Assembly: GCA_002722245.1 (NCBI GenBank)
Contig: PBLA01000026.1
Location: 62,001 to 126,000 of the forward strand
Origin: Flavobacteriales bacterium
Lineage (GTDB): Bacteria; Bacteroidota; Bacteroidia; Flavobacteriales_C; GCA-002722245
Direction: 5' to 3'
Length of the DNA: 64,000 nt
The position numbers and the translations under genes were made by a program. Positions 9,501-18,590 of this stretch are shown here, piece after piece. The notes below the pieces were generated by a model. It saw only the letters and a program-made list of their open reading frames with translations, made no database searches and was not told the origin of the DNA. Within the stretch, counting starts at the first letter, position 1. Every line of letters starts with the position of its first letter.

Positions 9501-10121
9501 TTAATTTTTTGTCCATATTTCAAGTCCACTTACAGATTTGAACGCATAGTTTACCCCTTTTGATATAAATGATTTTTCGGGAGCTCTAGTTGGAAAGAAG
9601 CTAACGCACGATGGGACAGATATATTTCCCCATTTTCGGGATTTGATGGTACTACCATTGGGCGTTAATGCAACTACATGAACATAGGAATCATTATTAT
9701 TGAATACCAAAACAGGTTTGCCAAAACTATTTACCTGTTCTAATGCGAATTGAATATTGTCTTCTGTAAAGTCACCTACTTTTTCCCATGTGGACAATTC
9801 CTCAAGTTTTTGAGGGATTTTATCATAGTCCACATAGTTGCCTCCTTCTTTTAGGTCAGTAATTCCATAATATTCACAAACCGCTTTAGCAATATACTCT
9901 TTGCATTGAGCTCTGTTCGTAGAAGAAGATTTACAATCTTGAAATGCTTTTAAATTAAGCTCAAAGGCATTAGGGTTAATCTGATCGTTAGTTTGGTCAG
10001 AAGTTGGTGACGTTTTTTGATTTGTTGATTCTTGTGTGTTTTCAAACTCTTTTTTAGAAGAGGATTCAGTACATGCAAATGTTAGCGCAACGACTGAAAT
10101 GGTGAAGATTAGCTTTTTCAT
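9501..10121 (-). CDS. Lipoprotein of unknown function, possible papain-like fold
   Basis: With the start at 10121 the protein has a lipoprotein signal ending in LTFAC (Cys17), then a Ser/Thr/Gln-rich linker of about 45 residues typical of surface lipoproteins. The globular part has CKEYIAKAVCEYYGI, then FGKPVLVFNNNDSYVHVVALTPNG. The order Cys-rich helix, then a strand with His (YVHVVAL), recalls papain-like peptidases or amidases (C39/CHAP type), but I cannot show a complete catalytic set. An ATG four codons upstream (10133) is less likely because it weakens the signal. The gene is alone, 79 bp after the next gene upstream. Confidence 0.7.
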   Translation of the reverse strand: MKKLIFTISVVALTFACTESSSKKEFENTQESTNQKTSPTSDQTNDQINPNAFELNLKAFQDCKSSSTNRAQCKEYIAKAVCEYYGITDLKEGGNYVDYDKIPQKLEELSTWEKVGDFTEDNIQFALEQVNSFGKPVLVFNNNDSYVHVVALTPNGSTIKSRKWGNISVPSCVSFFPTRAPEKSFISKGVNYAFKSVSGLEIWTKN

Positions 10122-10212
10122 TTGTTCGTTCAATTTATTTTGGTAAAAATAACACGTAGGATGAAACGAAATGCACTTTCTTTATTATTTGATTCGTTAA
10201 TATTATTAAACG

Positions 10213-11178
10213 TTAATTTCTCATTGGGATTAACGTATCGATTGTGCGATTTTTAGTGTCTTTGGGTTTCCATTTAGTTGCTTTTACATCTTCTAGATTT
10301 CTAACATCTAAATCTCTTTTATAAATCCATGTTTTTTTTGAATAGGTTAAACCATCATAGGTGAAATCAGGAGCATATGTGAATTTTAAACGAGCTAAAG
10401 ACGGATTGGAAGGTGCAAGGTGATCAAAAACAACCATGTTTAGTTGAGGGTTAAAGGAACAGGACATTGTTACCTTACCACTAAATTCAAAAATAATTCT
10501 CGATTTAATTACAAATTTGGGTGGTGACTTTGTTCCGTGATTATTATCATATCGAAGTATTTTGTGTCCAAACGTTGGAACACCTTTATTATTAAATTTT
10601 AGCGTTTCAATTATTTTTTTGGTGGATCGATAACCAAAACCATCCCAGCCAATGATTAAATACGATTTATCCTTTTTTTTAGGAGAGGAAACAAGTTCAT
10701 AGTACACACATCCCCACCAATTTGATGCATCAAGGGTTTTAAGTTCATCATCACCAATTTTGGCTGATTTATTGTGAAGTTCATGAATATAGTTTTCTAT
10801 AATGGTTGGTCCAAATAGTCCTTTTTGTCTTTTACGTTGAAATTGAGTGAATCCAAAATAATCAAACTCTGAATTCCCAACCCGCACAGTCCAAGTGTAA
10901 ATACGGAAATGGTTTCTGTTTTCTGTCACCACCGATAGGTTGGGGACACGACTAAAATCATAAAAAATACTTAATGAGTCTTTTAAAATCGATTCAAGTA
11001 TTCTTTTGTAATTCTCATTAGAATGAATTTTCCCTAAAATAGTAGGAGAATTTAATAAGCTATCAGCAAGAACAACCAATGAATCAACTTTTTGCTCGAA
11101 AGTAAATTCAATCTCCTTCTTTTTTCCAAAAGAAAAATGAGTGAATAATAATATGGCTGCAAAAAATAAAAGACGCAC
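10213..11178 (-). CDS. Secreted protein of unknown function
   Basis: A 321-residue protein with a signal peptide (MRLLFFAAILLFTHFSFG) and a soluble beta-rich body. Near residues 170-200 it has NWWGCVYYELV and YLIIGWDGFGYRSTKKIIE. This pattern (a Trp-Trp-Gly-Cys strand followed by a GWDG loop) recurs in secreted Bacteroidota proteins of about 320 residues, but I know no function for them. It sits upstream of the lipoprotein gene at 9501-10121 on the same strand and is divergent from the MEKHLA gene at 11331. Confidence 0.72.
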   Translation of the reverse strand: MRLLFFAAILLFTHFSFGKKKEIEFTFEQKVDSLVVLADSLLNSPTILGKIHSNENYKRILESILKDSLSIFYDFSRVPNLSVVTENRNHFRIYTWTVRVGNSEFDYFGFTQFQRKRQKGLFGPTIIENYIHELHNKSAKIGDDELKTLDASNWWGCVYYELVSSPKKKDKSYLIIGWDGFGYRSTKKIIETLKFNNKGVPTFGHKILRYDNNHGTKSPPKFVIKSRIIFEFSGKVTMSCSFNPQLNMVVFDHLAPSNPSLARLKFTYAPDFTYDGLTYSKKTWIYKRDLDVRNLEDVKATKWKPKDTKNRTIDTLIPMRN

Positions 11179-11330
11179 GGTGGTAATCCAACGAATGAAT
11201 ACGATATTTAGTGCACAAAATACAAACTAGGACAAAGGATAAGGTAAGTTTATGTTAAATTGTACAAACAAGTTGGTGTTGACAGTGTAATTTATTTTGA
11301 ATAGGTAGTATCTTTCAAGAAAGATGTAAT

Positions 11331-11774
11331 ATGAATAAAGTTTCTCATGTACAGCAGTTACTAAACTCCTTTAAAAATTTAACAGGTAAAAATCTTATTC
11401 AAAGATCGTCACCTGAACTTGACTACAAAAAGGTGGAGCATGGAGAGTTTGTTGTTGTTTCTCATAATGGGGCAGAGGATCCAGTGTTGAATTATGGTAA
11501 TCAGTTTGCGTTATCACTGTGGGAAATGGATTGGCATACTTTTATAAGAACACCCTCCAGGAAAACAGCCGAGCCCGATTTGAGAGAGAAAAGGCAGGAG
11601 ATGCTTAAAAAAGCAAAAGAGAAAGGTTTTTTTGAGGGGTACGAGGGCATTAGGATATCGTCAAAAGGAAAGCGTTTTCGAATTAAAGATGCAATAATTT
11701 GGACTGTTTTTAATGAAGATGGAGAAAAGATTGGTCAGGCAGCCTACTTTGATCAAATTGAATATTTATCTTAG
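11331..11774 (+). CDS. MEKHLA domain protein
   Basis: A 147-residue cytosolic protein formed almost entirely by a MEKHLA domain, a PAS-like fold first noted at the C-terminus of plant HD-ZIP III factors and found alone in bacteria. The key stretch is FALSLWEMDW...PSRKTAEPDLREKRQE, then GYEGIRISSKGKRFRIKDA and a final GQAAYFD. The ligand and output are not known. It precedes an FKBP-type isomerase gene by 18 bp, so the two are probably one transcript. Confidence 0.85.
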   Translation: MNKVSHVQQLLNSFKNLTGKNLIQRSSPELDYKKVEHGEFVVVSHNGAEDPVLNYGNQFALSLWEMDWHTFIRTPSRKTAEPDLREKRQEMLKKAKEKGFFEGYEGIRISSKGKRFRIKDAIIWTVFNEDGEKIGQAAYFDQIEYLS

Positions 11775-11792
11775 CGCCAAAAAACACAAATT

Positions 11793-12569
11793 ATGAAAAA
11801 GATCTTCTTTTATATTGCGGCTGGTTTTGTAGCACTGTCTAGCTGTAAATCGCCTGAGAATTTAAATGCAGCAGCGTGTTGTGATAATATATATCAAGTA
11901 AAACTTGATTCATTATCCAATTTTGATCAAACCTCATATGCATTGGCATATACTGTTGCGTCTGATATGAAGAAAAATGGAATTGACTCCTTGAGTATTG
12001 AATATTTCAAACTTGCTTTTCAGGATATTTTCATTGGAGACACAAATAGATTAGGAGAAGAAGAGGTACGAGCAAAAATGATTGCTTTAGGTGATAGTAT
12101 GCGTCAAGTAGCACAGGAAAAGAAAATGGCAGAGTTTCTTCCAAACAAAATCGAAGGTGAGAAGTTCTTTGCTTCCTTAAAAGGTAACGATAGTGTGAAA
12201 TTTACTCCTTCTGGACTTGCTTATAAAATTACCCGACAAGGATCAGATGTTAAACCAGGTCCTCAGGATAAGGTAACAGCTCACTATGAAGGGAAATTAA
12301 TAAATGGATCAATATTTGATAGCTCGTACCCAAGAGGTAATCCAGTAGAATTCCCATTAAATAGAGTAATTAAAGGGTGGACTGAAGGATTGCAATTACT
12401 TGGAGAAGGTGGAGCGATAGAGCTATATATTCCTTATGAGTTAGGATATGGAGAAAATGGATCAGGAGAAAAAATACCTCCTTATTCAACATTGATTTTC
12501 AAAGTAGAATTAATTAGTGTGGCTGGTGCTCACGATGGTCATAATCATGCACCAGGAGAACATCATTAA
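11793..12569 (+). CDS. FKBP-type peptidyl-prolyl isomerase lipoprotein
   Basis: Speeds cis-trans isomerisation at proline bonds and helps fold envelope proteins. A lipobox ends at Cys18 (ALSSCKS). An FKBP_N-type helical dimerisation region covers about residues 45-140, followed by the FKBP domain (VTAHYEGKLINGSIFDSSY, VIKGWTEGLQLLGEGG, YGENGSGEKIPPYSTLIF). The conserved Tyr, Asp, Trp and Ile of the active pocket are present. The tail is His-rich (AHDGHNHAPGEHH) and could bind nickel or zinc, as in SlyD, although this fold is FkpA/Mip-like. A clear terminator follows. Confidence 0.92.
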   Translation: MKKIFFYIAAGFVALSSCKSPENLNAAACCDNIYQVKLDSLSNFDQTSYALAYTVASDMKKNGIDSLSIEYFKLAFQDIFIGDTNRLGEEEVRAKMIALGDSMRQVAQEKKMAEFLPNKIEGEKFFASLKGNDSVKFTPSGLAYKITRQGSDVKPGPQDKVTAHYEGKLINGSIFDSSYPRGNPVEFPLNRVIKGWTEGLQLLGEGGAIELYIPYELGYGENGSGEKIPPYSTLIFKVELISVAGAHDGHNHAPGEHH

Positions 12570-12588
12570 ATTTTTAAATGGAATTTGA

Positions 12589-12622
12589 AAAAGCGAAAAC
12601 AGATAGTTTTCGCTTTTTTTTT
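12589..12622 (+). terminator. Rho-independent terminator of the FKBP gene
   Basis: A perfect 12 bp stem (AAAAGCGAAAAC / GTTTTCGCTTTT, loop AGATA) followed by T9. It lies upstream of the ATG at 12677, which argues against the long upstream start of the next gene at 12578. Confidence 0.9.
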
Positions 12623-12676
12623 GGATTAAACCTTTTCGAAAACAGTGCATCAAAAAGGAAACTTAAAACAAAAAAG

Positions 12677-13492
12677 ATGAAAACTACAATTAAAGCCTTT
12701 GGCGCCGCAGTTCTGATGTTATCTATAACAGCTTGCGAAAAAGAAATGAAAAACGATGATATTCAGTCTTATGATGATGTGATTGATACACAGTTAGAGC
12801 AGAGAGATTTTGAAATAGAAGACGAAATTGGAGGTGAAGTCTGCTCAAGTTATGAATTTGTCCAATATTTTCCTGAAGGAGTAGAAGTGATTGATACATC
12901 AGAGGATTATCCAAAAAGTATACTAATTGATTACGGTACTGGAGTAGTTGATCAATACGGAAGAGTGAAGTCGGGTCAAATAATCATAGAAATTTCAGCA
13001 GACATGAAAGCAAAGGGAGCTTTAAAAACCATTACAACTGAAAACTTTAAAATAAATGATCGATTTGTTGAGGCAGAAAGGAGGGTCGAAAACCTTGGTA
13101 AAAATACGGATGGCAATATAGAATTTTCTGTTACTGGTAATCGATCGATAAGTTCAGAATTAATTCTTCGAACAAAAACATATTCAAGAGTTAAGGAGTG
13201 GATAGCAGGTTCTGAAACATGCGATCGTTCGGATGATGAATTTTTGATTTTGGGCAGTTCTGAAATTAAAACCAATAACAGAACCATATCAACAGAAATT
13301 ATAACACCAATACACCGAGCAATTGGGGGATGTATATATCCAATTTCAGGAGAGGTTCAGATTACGCGTAAAAATGGACGAATTAGTGTGCTGGATTTTG
13401 GATCAGGAGACTGCGATGCGGAAGCTGAACTAACCCTTCATAATGGAGAAGTGCGAAATGTAGATTTACATAAACGACAATGCAGAAGATAG
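12677..13492 (+). CDS. Lipoprotein of unknown function
   Basis: A 271-residue lipoprotein (lipobox ITAC, Cys20) with an acidic first 50 residues and a beta-rich body. It has four cysteines in the second half (SETCD, GGCIYPISGEVQI, GDCDAEAEL, RQC), which could form two disulfides. The pattern YPISGEV...VLDFGSGDCD...ELTLHNGE is seen in secreted Bacteroidota proteins, but I know no function. I chose the ATG at 12677 because an in-frame ATG at 12578 would place the FKBP terminator inside the coding sequence and bury the signal peptide. A terminator follows its stop. Confidence 0.78.
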   Translation: MKTTIKAFGAAVLMLSITACEKEMKNDDIQSYDDVIDTQLEQRDFEIEDEIGGEVCSSYEFVQYFPEGVEVIDTSEDYPKSILIDYGTGVVDQYGRVKSGQIIIEISADMKAKGALKTITTENFKINDRFVEAERRVENLGKNTDGNIEFSVTGNRSISSELILRTKTYSRVKEWIAGSETCDRSDDEFLILGSSEIKTNNRTISTEIITPIHRAIGGCIYPISGEVQITRKNGRISVLDFGSGDCDAEAELTLHNGEVRNVDLHKRQCRR

Positions 13493-13496
13493 AAAA

Positions 13497-13523
13497 AAAG
13501 GATTCGGTTAACGAGTCCTTTTA
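13497..13523 (+). terminator. Rho-independent terminator
   Basis: A 10 bp stem with one G-T pair (AAAGGATTCG / CGAGTCCTTT, loop GTTAA) starting 5 bp after the lipoprotein stop codon, followed by a short T tract. Confidence 0.8.
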
Positions 13524-13581
13524 ATTGTTTAGAAACTATAAGAGGCTTTCTGCGTAGAGAATTCAACCAACATTTAAGAGT

Positions 13582-14616
13582 TTGAGGGTATTGTTATTAC
13601 TTATGGTTTGTTCAACCAGTCTTTTAGCGCAAAAGGCAATACTATCGGATTACAAAGATCCAAAAGCACAAGGAACTCTTTTGCTCCAAATACGAGATGA
13701 TACCACAAGATATGTTTGTGAAAATTTAAATGTAAATAATGGTTCAATAGAGCTTTGTGATAATAACCCCTTTATTAATTATGAATATTTTATTCATAGA
13801 GACAGTATTCAAAAAGACTGGCTTAACAATGTGTTGAGGGTTTACGATTATTTTATAACCATTAAAAAGCCTGAAGAAGATTTAACCTGGTTGAATCAAG
13901 AAAAAAAATTAAGTGTAGCCTACAAAGAAGATTTCACCAGTAATGATCAAATAACAGGTGTTACCTATAAACATCATGAAGCAAGGCGAAGTATTATTTA
14001 TTATACATTAATAAATCCTGCTTCCAAAGAATTTACGGATCCTTCAAAATATCAATTTCAATATGATTGGGAGGAAAATATTACGGGGCGTTTTGAGTCT
14101 TTTTACACGAATGGAATCAAGAAATTCAAGCATAAATATGAAATCCATCGGATAATGGTGTTTGATAAAGGTATTGGAGGGTTGAAAAAGTCAAGTGTAG
14201 ACGCACAAATAACAGGAACTATTCAAGAGTATTATTCTAATGGAAAAAAGAAAACATTGGTAACCTATCAACAAGGGATGCTTACACAAAAAAAAGAATC
14301 AGACTCCGAAAGTCAACTTCAGCAAAGCACTCGAACAGGAGAAAGAATAACTTACAGAGAAACAGGAAGGTTGTTTTCTAAACAAGGGTTCAATCTTAAA
14401 GGATTACATGGTAGAGCAGAGTATTACGGACCAAAAGGAACAGCAGTAATTAAAGTGGAAAACTATAAAGATGGTGTGTTAAATGGAAAGTTCACAGAAT
14501 ATTATCTGGATGGAAAAGTGAAAACGAAAGGGGAGTATAAAGAAGGTAAAAAAATAGGGGCGTGGGTGAGTTATGGAGAAAATGGTAAAAAGATATCTTC
14601 AGAAAAGTTTAACTAA
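13582..14616 (+). CDS. Secreted MORN-repeat (YwqK-like) protein
   Basis: A 344-residue secreted protein. The C-terminal third has MORN-like units of the form G-x-Y/F-x-E-Y-Y-x-N/D-G-K-x-K-x-x-x-x-Y-x-x-G (for example GTIQEYYSNGKKKTLVTYQQ and GKFTEYYLDGKVKTKGEYKE). These are the units seen in so-called YwqK antitoxin-like proteins; in Bacteroidota most are secreted and of unknown role, so the antitoxin name should not be trusted. The signal peptide (MRVLLLLMVCSTSLLAQ) is complete only if translation starts at TTG 13582; the next in-frame ATG, at 13603, would cut it in half, and a stop lies just upstream. The 3' end overlaps the convergent mtfA gene by 8 bp. Confidence 0.8.
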   Translation: MRVLLLLMVCSTSLLAQKAILSDYKDPKAQGTLLLQIRDDTTRYVCENLNVNNGSIELCDNNPFINYEYFIHRDSIQKDWLNNVLRVYDYFITIKKPEEDLTWLNQEKKLSVAYKEDFTSNDQITGVTYKHHEARRSIIYYTLINPASKEFTDPSKYQFQYDWEENITGRFESFYTNGIKKFKHKYEIHRIMVFDKGIGGLKKSSVDAQITGTIQEYYSNGKKKTLVTYQQGMLTQKKESDSESQLQQSTRTGERITYRETGRLFSKQGFNLKGLHGRAEYYGPKGTAVIKVENYKDGVLNGKFTEYYLDGKVKTKGEYKEGKKIGAWVSYGENGKKISSEKFN

Positions 14617-15379
14617 TCGTTTTTGAAGAAAAAATTTCTCCAAGAGTGTCATATAATTCAGGATGCTTTTTTTTCATCATTTCAGGATGTTCAAAAAAGT
14701 ATTCGGTAACTACTGCAAAAAACTCAGCATCATTTGTAAGTGCATACGAATTAATTTTTGCCTTTCTATTTTTAATTTCTTTTGATTTGGATCGGATTAA
14801 TTCTAGCCAAGGTCCAATTTGTGCATCATCCAGTAATACCATTGGTACTCCATCAATTTTGCCGTCTTGTTTATCAACAATATGTGCAAATTCATGCACA
14901 CCCACATTTTTTCTGTCTGTATAGTTGGAATACCCATGCATTAATGCCGTTTTTGCTAAAATCATTCTGCCTTCCATGGGGCCTTCTCCAACTAAACCAT
15001 TAATGTAAGATCCTTTATATCGTCCACCTCCTGGAATAGCTTTAGGGTAAATAATGACCTCATGTAAAAAACTATACTCCCAATCAGGGAAACGAAAAAT
15101 TGGAATAATTGCACTCACACCAACCAAAAGGCGTTCTTGAATGGTAACCTTTAAACCACCGTAACCAACAATTCGAGTGGTATTTAAAAAACGAAGAACT
15201 CTTCTTTCGAACTCTTCTTTTTCTTCCGGTGAAAGTTTCTGATAAAAGCGAACATTTTGATCAAGGTAATTTTTCCAGCTTTGAGGCATCAGTTTTCTGT
15301 ATGACCTTTTTAATTTATTTCTCCTTAATGCAACGAAAAAAATAAGACAAGCAGAAAAAGCAACTATCGAATAAAACAT
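14609..15379 (-). CDS. mtfA: MtfA-type zinc peptidase (M90)
   Basis: A 256-residue protein with one N-terminal membrane helix (FYSIVAFSACLIFFVAL) and the zinc motif HEFAH in GVHEFAHIVDKQDG, followed by the conserved NDAEFFAVVTEYFFE with the third ligand Glu. MtfA of E. coli is a cytosolic peptidase that binds the repressor Mlc and so affects glucose uptake; whether this membrane-anchored form has any such partner is unknown. The gene starts 8 bp after kbl and is likely the last gene of the tdh-kbl transcript. Its 3' end overlaps the convergent MORN gene by 8 bp. Confidence 0.9.
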   Translation of the reverse strand: MFYSIVAFSACLIFFVALRRNKLKRSYRKLMPQSWKNYLDQNVRFYQKLSPEEKEEFERRVLRFLNTTRIVGYGGLKVTIQERLLVGVSAIIPIFRFPDWEYSFLHEVIIYPKAIPGGGRYKGSYINGLVGEGPMEGRMILAKTALMHGYSNYTDRKNVGVHEFAHIVDKQDGKIDGVPMVLLDDAQIGPWLELIRSKSKEIKNRKAKINSYALTNDAEFFAVVTEYFFEHPEMMKKKHPELYDTLGEIFSSKTIS

Positions 15380-15387
15380 AATTAAAA

Positions 15388-16572
15388 TTAATCAATTACA
15401 TTTAATTTCCTTCCAATTTCAATAAAGGATCGAATCGCATGTTCAAGTTGTTCCTTGGTATGTTTTGCAGATATTTGAACTCTAATTCTCGCCTTTTCTT
15501 TAGGCACTACAGGGTAACTAAAACTTATTACATATATTCCCTTATCGAGGAGGAGGTCAGCAAATTCAGCGGCAACTTTCGCATCATATAGCATAACAGG
15601 AACAATGGGATGTGTCCCGTTTGGAATAGAAAAGCCAGCATCACTCATTGCGGCTCTAAAATAGTTTGTTTTTAATTCAAGAGATTTAATAACGTCAGTA
15701 TTCGTGGCAATCAAATTAATCACCTCAATAGTTGTTGCTGCAATTACAGGCGCTAAAGAATTGGAAAACAAATAGGGTCTCGATTTTTGTCGTAACAATT
15801 CAATAATTTCCTTGTTCGCTACAATAAATCCACCACTTGCACCGCCTAAAGCTTTACCGAATGTACCTGTAAGAATATCAACCTTTCCCATTACCGAACA
15901 ATGTTCAATAGAACCTTTGCCATGTTTTCCAATGAATCCCGTAGCATGAGAATCGTCAACCATCACCAATGCTCCATATTTATCAGCTAAATCACAAACA
16001 GCATTTAAGTTTGCAATAATACCATCCATGGAAAATACACCATCAGTAGCAATTAAAATTCTTCTAGATCCTTGAGCCTCGATTAATTTCTTTTCAAGAT
16101 CATTCATATTATTATTTTGGTATCGAAGTCTCTTTGCCTTACAAAGTCTAATTCCATCAATAATTGAAGCATGATTTAATTCGTCCGATATGATGGTGTC
16201 TTCATTGCTCATTAATGGTTCAAACAATCCACCGTTAGCATCAAATGCAGCGGCGAACAGAATGGCATCCTCAAATCCTAAAAACGTGGAGATTTTTTCT
16301 TCAAGTGCTTTGTGAATCGATTGCGTCCCACATATAAATCGTACGGAAGATAGCCCGTATCCCCACATATCCAATGCTTCATGAGCCTTGCGAATCACGA
16401 AAGGATCATTAGATAAGCCCAGGTAATTATTCGCACATAAATTGATCACTTCCTGATTTGCAGAAACGATATTAGATGCCTGCTGAGAAGTGATGATTCG
16501 TTCTTTTTTATACAATCCCGCCGCTCGGAGTTGATTAATTTCTTCTTGAATTTGTTGTTGAATTTTTTTCAT
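15388..16572 (-). CDS. kbl: Glycine C-acetyltransferase (2-amino-3-ketobutyrate CoA ligase)
   Basis: A PLP enzyme of the alpha-oxoamine synthase family that splits 2-amino-3-ketobutyrate with CoA into glycine and acetyl-CoA, the second step of threonine breakdown. The PLP lysine is in TGTFGKALGGASGGFI; the family pattern DDSHATGFIGKHGKG holds the Asp and His that contact the cofactor; NNYLGLSN is near the N-terminus. Its start codon overlaps the end of the threonine dehydrogenase gene at 16572, so the pair forms the complete threonine-to-glycine pathway. The close relatives BioF, HemA and serine palmitoyltransferase are less likely given this partner. Confidence 0.95.
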   Translation of the reverse strand: MKKIQQQIQEEINQLRAAGLYKKERIITSQQASNIVSANQEVINLCANNYLGLSNDPFVIRKAHEALDMWGYGLSSVRFICGTQSIHKALEEKISTFLGFEDAILFAAAFDANGGLFEPLMSNEDTIISDELNHASIIDGIRLCKAKRLRYQNNNMNDLEKKLIEAQGSRRILIATDGVFSMDGIIANLNAVCDLADKYGALVMVDDSHATGFIGKHGKGSIEHCSVMGKVDILTGTFGKALGGASGGFIVANKEIIELLRQKSRPYLFSNSLAPVIAATTIEVINLIATNTDVIKSLELKTNYFRAAMSDAGFSIPNGTHPIVPVMLYDAKVAAEFADLLLDKGIYVISFSYPVVPKEKARIRVQISAKHTKEQLEHAIRSFIEIGRKLNVID

Positions 16573-17528
16573 TAGGCGGTATTGCTATTAGTATAAGTTG
16601 TTGCTTTTAGGGTTGAAATGACAGTTTCAACAATTTCACTTAGTCCAAATTGAGGCTTCCAGCCCCAATGCAATCTTGCTTCATTATCCTTGATGTAAAA
16701 AGGCCATGAGTCAGCAATCTCCTGACGGTGATCTTTAAAGTAAGTGATTCTAAAATCAGGAATATGTTTTTTAATTTCTTGAGACAATTGAAAAGGACTA
16801 AATGATAAACCGCCAATATTATAACTTGTTCTTATTTGCACTAGTTTTTTCGGTGCCTTCATTAGTTCTATTGTCGCTCGAATTGCATCATCAATGTATA
16901 TCATTGGAAGCGTAGTAGGTGCAGATAGAAAACAATCATAACAACCCTCATCAAGAGCGTGGTGGAAAATTTCTACCGCATAATCTGTAGTTCCGCCTCC
17001 TGCGTTATTTTCGGGACCAATAATTCCAGGGTATCTTAATGAGCGAATATCCAAGCCATATTTAGTATGGTAATAATTACATAGGTTTTCACCCGCAAGT
17101 TTATTAATGCCATACATCGTTTTTGGCGTACAAATAGAGGATTGATAAACAATACCATCATCAAAAGGACCAGCAAAAACAGCGATGGAGCTTGGGTAAA
17201 AGACTTTATTAATATTATAATCTTTTGCAATATTTAACACATTTAATAATCCATTCATATTAACATCCCATGCAAGTTGGTTATTAATCTCGCCTTTGCT
17301 GGAAAGAATTGCCGCCATGTGATAAATCTGTGTGACTCGATGCTTCACCACAACATTGGCAATTTCAGCGTAGTTGGTCACATCCAAACGTTCAAAGTTT
17401 GGGAGGTCAAATTTATTTTCGGCAATATCTGATGCTATAATTTTACAATTCCCCTTATGGTTTAAAAAATCATAAAGCTTTGTGCCTACCTGTCCATTAC
17501 AACCTGTAATTAAAATTCTTTTCTTCAT
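16572..17528 (-). CDS. tdh: L-threonine 3-dehydrogenase, short-chain (epimerase-like) type
   Basis: Oxidises threonine to 2-amino-3-ketobutyrate with NAD+. It is of the extended short-chain dehydrogenase type, not the zinc-dependent E. coli type. It has the Rossmann motif GCNGQVGTKL at residues 9-18, YGINK with the active-site Tyr and Lys, and RYPGIIGPENNAGGGTTDYA, typical of this TDH group. At 318 residues it matches the family. It overlaps kbl by one base, which makes the assignment much stronger than general epimerase similarity would. The divergent neighbour is a nitronate monooxygenase gene 120 bp away. Confidence 0.93.
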   Translation of the reverse strand: MKKRILITGCNGQVGTKLYDFLNHKGNCKIIASDIAENKFDLPNFERLDVTNYAEIANVVVKHRVTQIYHMAAILSSKGEINNQLAWDVNMNGLLNVLNIAKDYNINKVFYPSSIAVFAGPFDDGIVYQSSICTPKTMYGINKLAGENLCNYYHTKYGLDIRSLRYPGIIGPENNAGGGTTDYAVEIFHHALDEGCYDCFLSAPTTLPMIYIDDAIRATIELMKAPKKLVQIRTSYNIGGLSFSPFQLSQEIKKHIPDFRITYFKDHRQEIADSWPFYIKDNEARLHWGWKPQFGLSEIVETVISTLKATTYTNSNTA

Positions 17529-17648
17529 GACAAAACTTTACATTTAAAGAACTTACCTAAACCACATTGGATAAGCGTTAGTTTAATTACGGGAAGAGTA
17601 TACGAATAGTTTTATTAAACATTTGACCTTAACCTACGTAACAGAGCT

Positions 17649-18587
17649 ATGAAAAAAAGTTTGTCGGAGATTCTTAATATTGAACATCCAATTATTGTCG
17701 CGCCCATGTTTTTAGTGTCCAATGTTGAAATGGTCGTTCAGTCCTGTAACGAAGGCGCTACATCGGCGATTCCAGCTTTAAATTATAGATCAGAAGATGA
17801 ACTTAGGATAGCAATAAGAGCAATAAAAAAAAGAACGTCAAAACCATTCGGGATTAACTTAATTGTCAATAAGTCGAATCCAAAATATAAAGGACAATTA
17901 AAGGTATTAATGGAGGAGAAAATCGCCTACATTATTACCTCTTTAGGCAACCCAAAAGAAGTAATCGAGAAATGTAAGCCTTTAGGAATAAAAGTATTTT
18001 GTGATGTTGTGGATTTAAATTATGCATTGAAAGTACAAGAGTTAGGGGCTGATGCGGTAATTGCTGTAAATAACAAGGCAGGGGGGCATTGCGGGCCCAC
18101 AAGTCAAGCAATGCTTTTAAAAGAATTATCTAAAAATATAAACATTCCGATAATATCAGCAGGAGGAGTCACTAAAAAATCAGACGTAGATGATGCTTTA
18201 GCCCAAGGCGCCTGTGGAGTATCCGTAGGAACTATATTTTTAGCTTCTGAAGAAGCTCCAATATCAAAAGAGTATAAGCAGGCTCTAATTGATTATGGTG
18301 AGAAAGACATCGTACTATCCACAAAAATTTCGGGTTCACACCTAACCGTTATCAATACAGATTATGTGAAAAAAGTAGGAACAAAAGCCAGTTGGTGGGA
18401 GTCATTATTACTTAAAAACAAATGGCTAAAAAAATATGTAAAATTAATTATGGCAGTCAGGGGGATGAACCAAGTAAAAAATGCAGCAAAAAAGCCAACA
18501 TATAAAACTGTATGGTGCGCAGGTCCGGCCATTGAAGATATCAAATCGATACAACCTTTAAAAGAAATCTTAAAAGGTTTGGTTTAA
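17649..18587 (+). CDS. Nitronate monooxygenase (2-nitropropane dioxygenase family)
   Basis: An FMN-dependent TIM-barrel enzyme. Visible motifs are HPIIVAPMFLVSN at the N-terminus, NKAGGHCGP with the conserved catalytic His of the GGH motif, and phosphate-binding ISAGGV and GACGVSVGT. This family includes nitronate monooxygenases, which detoxify propionate 3-nitronate, and FabK enoyl-ACP reductases. The GGHCG form fits the former, but FabK-like activity cannot be excluded by eye. Length 312 is normal. It is followed after 3 bp by a convergent gene. Confidence 0.85.
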   Translation: MKKSLSEILNIEHPIIVAPMFLVSNVEMVVQSCNEGATSAIPALNYRSEDELRIAIRAIKKRTSKPFGINLIVNKSNPKYKGQLKVLMEEKIAYIITSLGNPKEVIEKCKPLGIKVFCDVVDLNYALKVQELGADAVIAVNNKAGGHCGPTSQAMLLKELSKNINIPIISAGGVTKKSDVDDALAQGACGVSVGTIFLASEEAPISKEYKQALIDYGEKDIVLSTKISGSHLTVINTDYVKKVGTKASWWESLLLKNKWLKKYVKLIMAVRGMNQVKNAAKKPTYKTVWCAGPAIEDIKSIQPLKEILKGLV

Positions 18588-18590
18588 TGA

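Noticed and set aside
12578..12676. N-terminal extension of the lipoprotein at 12677
   Set aside because: It contains the FKBP terminator and would bury the signal peptide.
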